Shown piece after piece: positions 17,428 through 18,661 of a stretch of 18,661 nt of DNA. Origin of the DNA: Clostridiales bacterium (lineage in GTDB: Bacteria > Bacillota > Clostridia > Oscillospirales > Oscillospiraceae); contig DYBS01000021.1 in the NCBI GenBank assembly GCA_019418525.1, positions 1-18,661 on the forward strand, written 5' to 3'. A program made the translations under genes and the position numbers. The notes under the pieces are model-generated. The model saw only the letters and a program-made list of their open reading frames with translations, was not told where the DNA came from and made no database searches. Numbering within the stretch: the first letter of the stretch is position 1; each line of letters begins with the position of its first letter.

Positions 17428-17456
17428 GGTGGAAAACTGGTGGAAGTTGTGGATAA
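17428..17456. promoter_or_regulatory. DnaA-box-like repeats before mnmA
   Basis: A perfect DnaA box (TTATCCACA on the minus strand, 17456-17448) is preceded by two related blocks on the same strand, TTTTCCACC (17436-17428) and ACTTCCACC (17447-17439). They fill most of the 55-nt gap between the MBL gene and mnmA. The same GGTGGAAAA plus TGTGGA combination occurs in the cluster before mnmE. Confidence 0.55.
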
Positions 17457-17479
17457 CTCAGAATAACAGGAGCGAATCA

Positions 17480-18493
17480 ATGAGAGAAAAGCTGGTATTG
17501 GGTCTCTCCGGCGGGGTGGATTCCGCCGTGGCGGCCCGGCGGCTGCGGGAGGACTACGACGTGACCTGCCTGTGGCTGGACATCGGCCTGGGGGGCGGCG
17601 AGGACGCCGCCGCCGTGGCCGCGGAGCTGGGCCTCCCCTTTGAGACGGTGGACATCCGGGACGCCCTGGAGCAGCAGGTCTGCGCCCCTTTCGCCGCCGA
17701 CTATCTGGCCGGGCGCACCCCCCTGCCCTGCGCCCGGTGCAATCCCACCGTAAAATTCCCCGCCCTGCTGGCGCTGGCCGACCGCATCGGGGCGCCCTAT
17801 GTGGCCACCGGGCACTATGCCCGCCGGGGCGTGGGTCCCGACGGCCGGGCTCTGCTGCTGAAAGGCCGCCCGGCCAACGATCAGTCCTATATGCTGGCCC
17901 GTCTGCCCCAAGAGATTTTGCGCCGCACCGTGTTCCCACTGGGGGACCTGGAGAAATCCGAGGTGCGGGCCCTAGCTAGGAGCTGGGGCATCCCGGTGGC
18001 GGAGAAGCCGGACTCCATGGAGATCTGCTTCATCCCCGACGGGGACTACGCCGCCTGGCTGGACAAACGGGGTGGCACACCGCCTCCCGGCGACTTTGTG
18101 GACCGGGAGGGGAACGTGATGGGCCGCCACAAGGGCATCCACCACTACACCCTGGGCCAGCGGCGGGGCCTGGGGGTGTCGGGGCCCCACCGGTACTTCG
18201 TCTCGGCCATCCGGCCGGAGACCAACCAGGTGGTCCTCTCCGACGGCACCGACCTCCACGCCGACCGAGCTTGCTGCACCGACCTCAACTGGATCGCCCT
18301 GCCCGGGCTCACCGCCCCCCGGCGGTGCACCGTGCGCCTGCGGCACTCCAAGAACGAGACCGAGGCAGTCCTCCACCCCACGGAACAGGGAGTGGAGATC
18401 CAGATGCTCACCCCCGCCCGGGCCCCTACGCCGGGGCAGCTGGCGGTGTTCTACGACGGGGATTCCGTCCTGGGCAGTGGCTGGATTTGCTAA
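17480..18493 (+). CDS. mnmA: tRNA-specific 2-thiouridylase MnmA
   Basis: MnmA activates C2 of the wobble uridine (U34) in tRNA-Lys, tRNA-Glu and tRNA-Gln with ATP and replaces the oxygen with sulfur from a persulfide carrier. The 337-residue protein is near the short end of the family. It has the PP-loop GLSGGVDSAVA (8-18), GRTPLPCARCNPTVKF containing the first catalytic Cys (Cys87, before Asn; Cys84 is an extra nearby cysteine), GHYAR, NDQSYMLARL, and the second catalytic Cys183 in MEICFIPDGDY. HHYTLGQRRGLG and the C-terminal beta-barrel follow. Start ATG 17480 has CAGGAG 7 nt upstream. It is third in the mnmG operon, 55 nt after the MBL gene, with a DnaA-like box in the gap. It is followed by a terminator. 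Confidence 0.96.
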   Translation: MREKLVLGLSGGVDSAVAARRLREDYDVTCLWLDIGLGGGEDAAAVAAELGLPFETVDIRDALEQQVCAPFAADYLAGRTPLPCARCNPTVKFPALLALADRIGAPYVATGHYARRGVGPDGRALLLKGRPANDQSYMLARLPQEILRRTVFPLGDLEKSEVRALARSWGIPVAEKPDSMEICFIPDGDYAAWLDKRGGTPPPGDFVDREGNVMGRHKGIHHYTLGQRRGLGVSGPHRYFVSAIRPETNQVVLSDGTDLHADRACCTDLNWIALPGLTAPRRCTVRLRHSKNETEAVLHPTEQGVEIQMLTPARAPTPGQLAVFYDGDSVLGSGWIC

Positions 18494-18498
18494 AACAA

Positions 18499-18541
18499 AA
18501 AACGTCCTGTATTCTTTTTGAGTGAGAATACGGGACGTTTT
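18499..18541 (+). terminator. Terminator of the mnmG-MBL-mnmA operon
   Basis: A 17-bp stem (18499-18515 with 18525-18541, one G-U pair) with a 9-nt loop ends in GTTTT, 5 nt after the mnmA stop codon. The A-rich left base suggests it could also work on the other strand. Confidence 0.88.
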
Positions 18542-18567
18542 GATTTATCCGGAGAATCCGGAATATT

Positions 18568-18661
18568 TGTGCTCGCCGCGCAGGCGTCCTACGCGGACAG
18601 CGCCCTATTTCTTTTCGCGAAAAGAAATGGGGGAAAGAAAAGGCGGAGAGGGGAACTTCTC
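18568..18661 (+). repeat. Dispersed 94-nt repeat, copy 2 (runs to the window edge)
   Basis: This is the inverted counterpart of 14574-14667, about 90% identical over the full 94 nt, with a perfect 22-bp palindrome around TTTCTTTTCGCGAAAAGAAA. It follows the mnmA terminator and is cut by the end of the window, so a full element like the one before mnmG may continue to the right. No gene is seen after mnmA. Confidence 0.85.

Overview
The window looks like chromosome from a high-GC, spore-forming, anaerobic Firmicute of the Clostridia (Oscillospiraceae/Flavonifractor-like; this placement is inference). The basis is a spoIIID regulator, a one-chain pyruvate:ferredoxin oxidoreductase, a khpB/jag–mnmE–mnmG gene set of the kind that sits beside the replication origin in Firmicutes, and GC-rich codons with strong GGAGG ribosome binding sites. 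No rRNA, tRNA or CRISPR array was seen.

Layout. 1-556 is the 3' part of khpB (jag), followed by a strong terminator. 640-1189 holds a small tail-anchored membrane protein of unknown function behind a promoter with two LexA-type (SOS) boxes. 1169-2425 holds, on the minus strand, spoIIID and a divergent guanylate-kinase-like gene with a good sigma-A promoter and a ~195-nt leader. 2426-2816 is gene-free and unusual: a dyad-symmetric cluster of DnaA boxes, an AT-rich stretch, then the mnmE promoter. 2817-6687 is a probable operon: mnmE, a cytosolic protein joining a ParB-like N-terminal region to a BMP-family ligand-binding domain, and a metallophosphoesterase overlapping it by 4 bp; it ends in a bidirectional terminator. 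6736-10855 (minus) holds a nitroreductase and nifJ. A divergent intergenic region leads to comM/yifB and an ABC exporter (11086-14375). 14376-14830 is gene-free and contains a ~334-bp MITE-like element with 32-bp terminal inverted repeats, then the mnmG promoter. 14831-18493 is mnmG, an MBL-fold hydrolase and mnmA, closed by a terminator. The window ends inside a second, oppositely oriented copy of a 94-nt part of the repeat element.

How the genes work together. MnmE and MnmG jointly build the (carboxymethyl)aminomethyl group at C5 of the tRNA wobble uridine, and MnmA adds the 2-thio group to the same base, so all three wobble-U34 enzymes lie here, split into two loci. NifJ supplies acetyl-CoA and reduced ferredoxin. 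SpoIIID is a mother-cell sporulation regulator.

The best candidates for something undescribed are: (1) the ParB-like/BMP fusion with its overlapping phosphoesterase; (2) the SOS-controlled tail-anchored small protein; (3) the origin-like DnaA-box/AT-rich block before mnmE, with another perfect DnaA box before mnmA; and (4) the palindromic mobile-like repeat between the ABC exporter and mnmG.
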